The position numbers and the translations under genes were made by a program. Under the pieces are notes generated by a model that worked only from the letters and a program-made list of their open reading frames with translations, had not been told where the DNA came from and did no database searches. From a virus, in the IMG/VR virus record IMGVR_UViG_3300028800_000338, positions 1-21,531 of that record: DNA of 21,531 nucleotides; one strand, written 5' to 3'. Positions 19,949 to 21,531 of this stretch are shown one piece after another. How positions within the stretch are numbered: position 1 is the stretch's first letter; the number at the start of each line of letters is the position of its first letter.

Positions 19949-20779
19949 ATGAACCTGCATGCCCTGGTCGCCCCATGCGTTGGGGCGATCAATCCCAATC
20001 AGCCGATCGGCGTTCGGGTCAGCATCGGCAATGTGATCGGCCCGGACGGATCGCAAGTTCCGGGCTATGCCACGCCGGGCAGCATAACGGCGTCGATCGG
20101 CGGGACGTTCACGGCGTCCATTCCCGATCCGATCAATGCGCCGACGACGCTTGATGTGGCGGTGGTCCTGACGGGAAGCCTGCAGGTCGGCGATGTCGTT
20201 TCAGGAAGCGATGGCACCAATACGCTGCCGTTCGGTTCGACGATCGAGCAACAGCTGTCGGGTTCCCCGGGCGGAAGTGGCACCTATCAGCTCAGCATCG
20301 GTGCGACGCTCAATAGCTGCACGGTCACGTCGGCTTCTAGCGTGCTCAATGCGAGCGCTGTCGCGTCAGGCGCGGTGCTTCCGGGCGTAGACCTGTCCGA
20401 CACGACGGATGCCCTGGCGGCGAATACGATCGTCACCGGGCAGTTGTCGGGCGTTCCGGGTGGTCCTGGGCTTTATTCTGTCGGCCCACAACAGACCGTT
20501 GCATCGGAAACGATGATGCTGGCGATGACATTGCCGGCGCAAGTCCAGGCGTTGAGCGCAACCGATCTTCGCCATATGGACGCGCTTAATCTGCAAGGGA
20601 ATTTCCTGGCGTTCTATTTCAGCGCCCCGATCCGCGGCGGCGTCCGTATCGCGCTCAAAGGCGGCGATCTTCTGACGACGCCGGACGGATCGGTCTATCT
20701 GGTGACGCAACCCGCCGAACCGTGGTCGCTGACTGCGGGCTGGTCCAAGGTCATCGGTACGCTGCAGAACGGCGCTTGA
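19949..20779 (+). CDS. Phage virion/tail-region protein with beta-module insertions (276 aa)
   Basis: The first 50 residues (MNLHALVAPCVGAINPNQPIGVRVSIG, then GSQVPGYATPGSITASI) and the last 85 (VQALSATDLRHMDALNLQG, then GGVRIALKGGDLLTTPDG, TAGWSKVIGTLQNG) match a phage late protein family I recognise by pattern, probably a tail-terminator or head-tail protein. Between them (about residues 52-190) lie two Gly/Thr-rich beta modules with QLSGSPGGSGTY and QLSGVPGGPGLYSV. The modules split an otherwise continuous family. No clear Shine-Dalgarno sequence precedes the ATG. Exact role uncertain. Confidence 0.65.
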   Translation: MNLHALVAPCVGAINPNQPIGVRVSIGNVIGPDGSQVPGYATPGSITASIGGTFTASIPDPINAPTTLDVAVVLTGSLQVGDVVSGSDGTNTLPFGSTIEQQLSGSPGGSGTYQLSIGATLNSCTVTSASSVLNASAVASGAVLPGVDLSDTTDALAANTIVTGQLSGVPGGPGLYSVGPQQTVASETMMLAMTLPAQVQALSATDLRHMDALNLQGNFLAFYFSAPIRGGVRIALKGGDLLTTPDGSVYLVTQPAEPWSLTAGWSKVIGTLQNGA

Positions 20780-20793
20780 TTGGAGTGATCGTC

Positions 20794-21384
20794 TTGAAGC
20801 AATCACGTATCAGGCTGGCGCTGTTGGCGCCGCTCTTGTTGTCAAGCGCAGCGCACGCGCAATGGACAACGCCCGGCCAGACGACGGTCCCGCTCTGGAC
20901 CTGCCAACTATCTGCGACCCAGCTTGAATCCGCGGTCGGTCTGGCATCGTGCGTCAGTGCATCCTTCACGGGCTCGGCCGGCAGCGGTGCTGCAGCCAAT
21001 CAACTGACAACGACATCGGTCACTGGAATCATCAAAGCCGGGCAGGCCGTCTCCGGTACTGGTATTACGGCTGGCACCACGATCGTGTCACAGATCAGCG
21101 GCACGCCAGGCGGTGCGGGCGTTTATCTGCTCAGCACCACGTCGACATCGTCATCCGCAAGCCTGACCAGCGGCGGCATACCACCCAATGCGACGACGGC
21201 CGCGCTCCAAGCCGAGACTGCAAACGTGCGGTATCGCGATGACGGCGGTGCGCCGACATCGGGGATCGGCGTCATCCTGGTGAGTGGGGCGACTCCGATG
21301 CCCTATAACGGCACGCTATCGGCGCTGCAGTTCATCGCGGCGACTGGGAGTCCGCTGCTCGACATTGCCTTCTACCGGCAATAG
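20794..21384 (+). CDS. Signal-peptide protein with beta module and RYRDDG virion domain (196 aa)
   Basis: I chose TTG at 20794 because GGAG lies 8 bases upstream (20782-20785) and it gives MKQSRIRLALLAPLLLSSAAHAQ, a clean Sec signal peptide cleaved after AHA; GTG at 20785 is an alternative. Residues about 57-126 are the Gly/Thr-rich beta module (SGTGITAGTTIVSQISGTPGGAGVY). The end, ALQAETANVRYRDDGGAPTSGIGVILVSG then LSALQFIAATGSPLLDIAFYR, matches a common short phage virion protein domain (VRYRDDG ... FI ... FY). ATQLESAVGLAS before the module reads as the start of the same domain, so the module seems inserted within it. Confidence 0.7.
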   Translation: MKQSRIRLALLAPLLLSSAAHAQWTTPGQTTVPLWTCQLSATQLESAVGLASCVSASFTGSAGSGAAANQLTTTSVTGIIKAGQAVSGTGITAGTTIVSQISGTPGGAGVYLLSTTSTSSSASLTSGGIPPNATTAALQAETANVRYRDDGGAPTSGIGVILVSGATPMPYNGTLSALQFIAATGSPLLDIAFYRQ

Positions 21385-21399
21385 GCCGGCGTCGTCCCG

Positions 21400-21531
21400 G
21401 TGCAGGTCTCCCCGACGCAATCCAATGTGCAGGCGGCGCTGGCGGCGTTTCTATCCGCCGTGCTGCCTGGACTGAACGGAAGTCAGCCGGCGGTCTTCGT
21501 CGGTGCGATCAACGCAACCACGCTGACCGTT
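21400..21531 (+). CDS. Start of the next late gene (partial)
   Basis: GTG at 21400 opens a frame that runs off the window end: QVSPTQSNVQAALAAFLSAVLPGL, then QPAVFVGAINATTLTV. The first part matches the start of a phage late protein family by pattern; the AVFVGAINATTLTV segment looks like the beginning of another copy of the beta module. The ribosome-binding site is weak and only 44 codons are visible. An in-frame TAG at 21382-21384 excludes an upstream start. Confidence 0.55.
   Translation, partial: MQVSPTQSNVQAALAAFLSAVLPGLNGSQPAVFVGAINATTLTV

Overview
The window reads as a contiguous piece of a tailed-phage or prophage genome from a high-G+C alphaproteobacterial host, most likely Rhizobiales/Bradyrhizobium-like. 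The basis is G+C-rich codon use, the gene families, and recognisable rhizobial-phage versions of the terminase, DUF1073 portal, DUF2184 capsid and GapR-like proteins. Every supported gene is on the + strand. Most genes are joined by 1-4 bp stop/start overlaps (ATGA, GTGA, TGATG), so the window is essentially two long co-oriented operons. No integrase, lysis gene, tRNA, IS element or CRISPR array is visible, so lytic phage and prophage cannot be told apart here.

Early/replication half (1-7063): small orphan genes and an ASCH-domain protein (288-749); a GapR-like protein with an RMF-like C-terminus (1061-1714); an AAA+ ATPase (1714-2616); a chain of tiny overlapping genes (2613-3888), the last of which looks like a truncated replication/HTH gene; a lower-G+C insert carrying a 291-aa protein of unknown function (3882-4757); and a two-domain HTH replication protein (5001-6170). 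The linker of that replication gene contains a 17-bp perfect inverted repeat followed by an A+T-rich stretch, the layout of a lambda-O-type internal origin. The half ends with a phage NusG paralogue (6174-6851) and a 71-aa basic protein.

Switch region (7064-7268): four 12-nt-periodic AGCCAC-type repeats followed by a strong intrinsic terminator with a GCAA tetraloop. It lies between the NusG-like gene and the packaging genes, so antitermination control of late genes is an obvious hypothesis.

Late half (7269-21531): small and large terminase, portal, head morphogenesis protein, several small proteins, a very large NUDIX + DUF2213 + charged C-terminus protein (probably protease/scaffold), a cement-like protein, the DUF2184 major capsid protein flanked by two paralogous small proteins, a DUF4054 head-completion protein, coiled-coil small proteins, a gp10-like neck/tail-completion protein, and then proteins with Sec signal peptides and/or a recurrent glycine/threonine-rich beta module. 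The window stops inside the next gene.

Most unusual features: the possible origin inside the replication gene; NusG plus repeats plus terminator; a 22-bp sequence with a 16-bp palindromic core found twice in inverted orientation just upstream of two genes; the GapR-RMF and NUDIX-DUF2213 fusions; signal peptides on late phage proteins; and the spread of one beta module through consecutive virion genes. Family assignments were made by eye from the translated sequence, with no database search.
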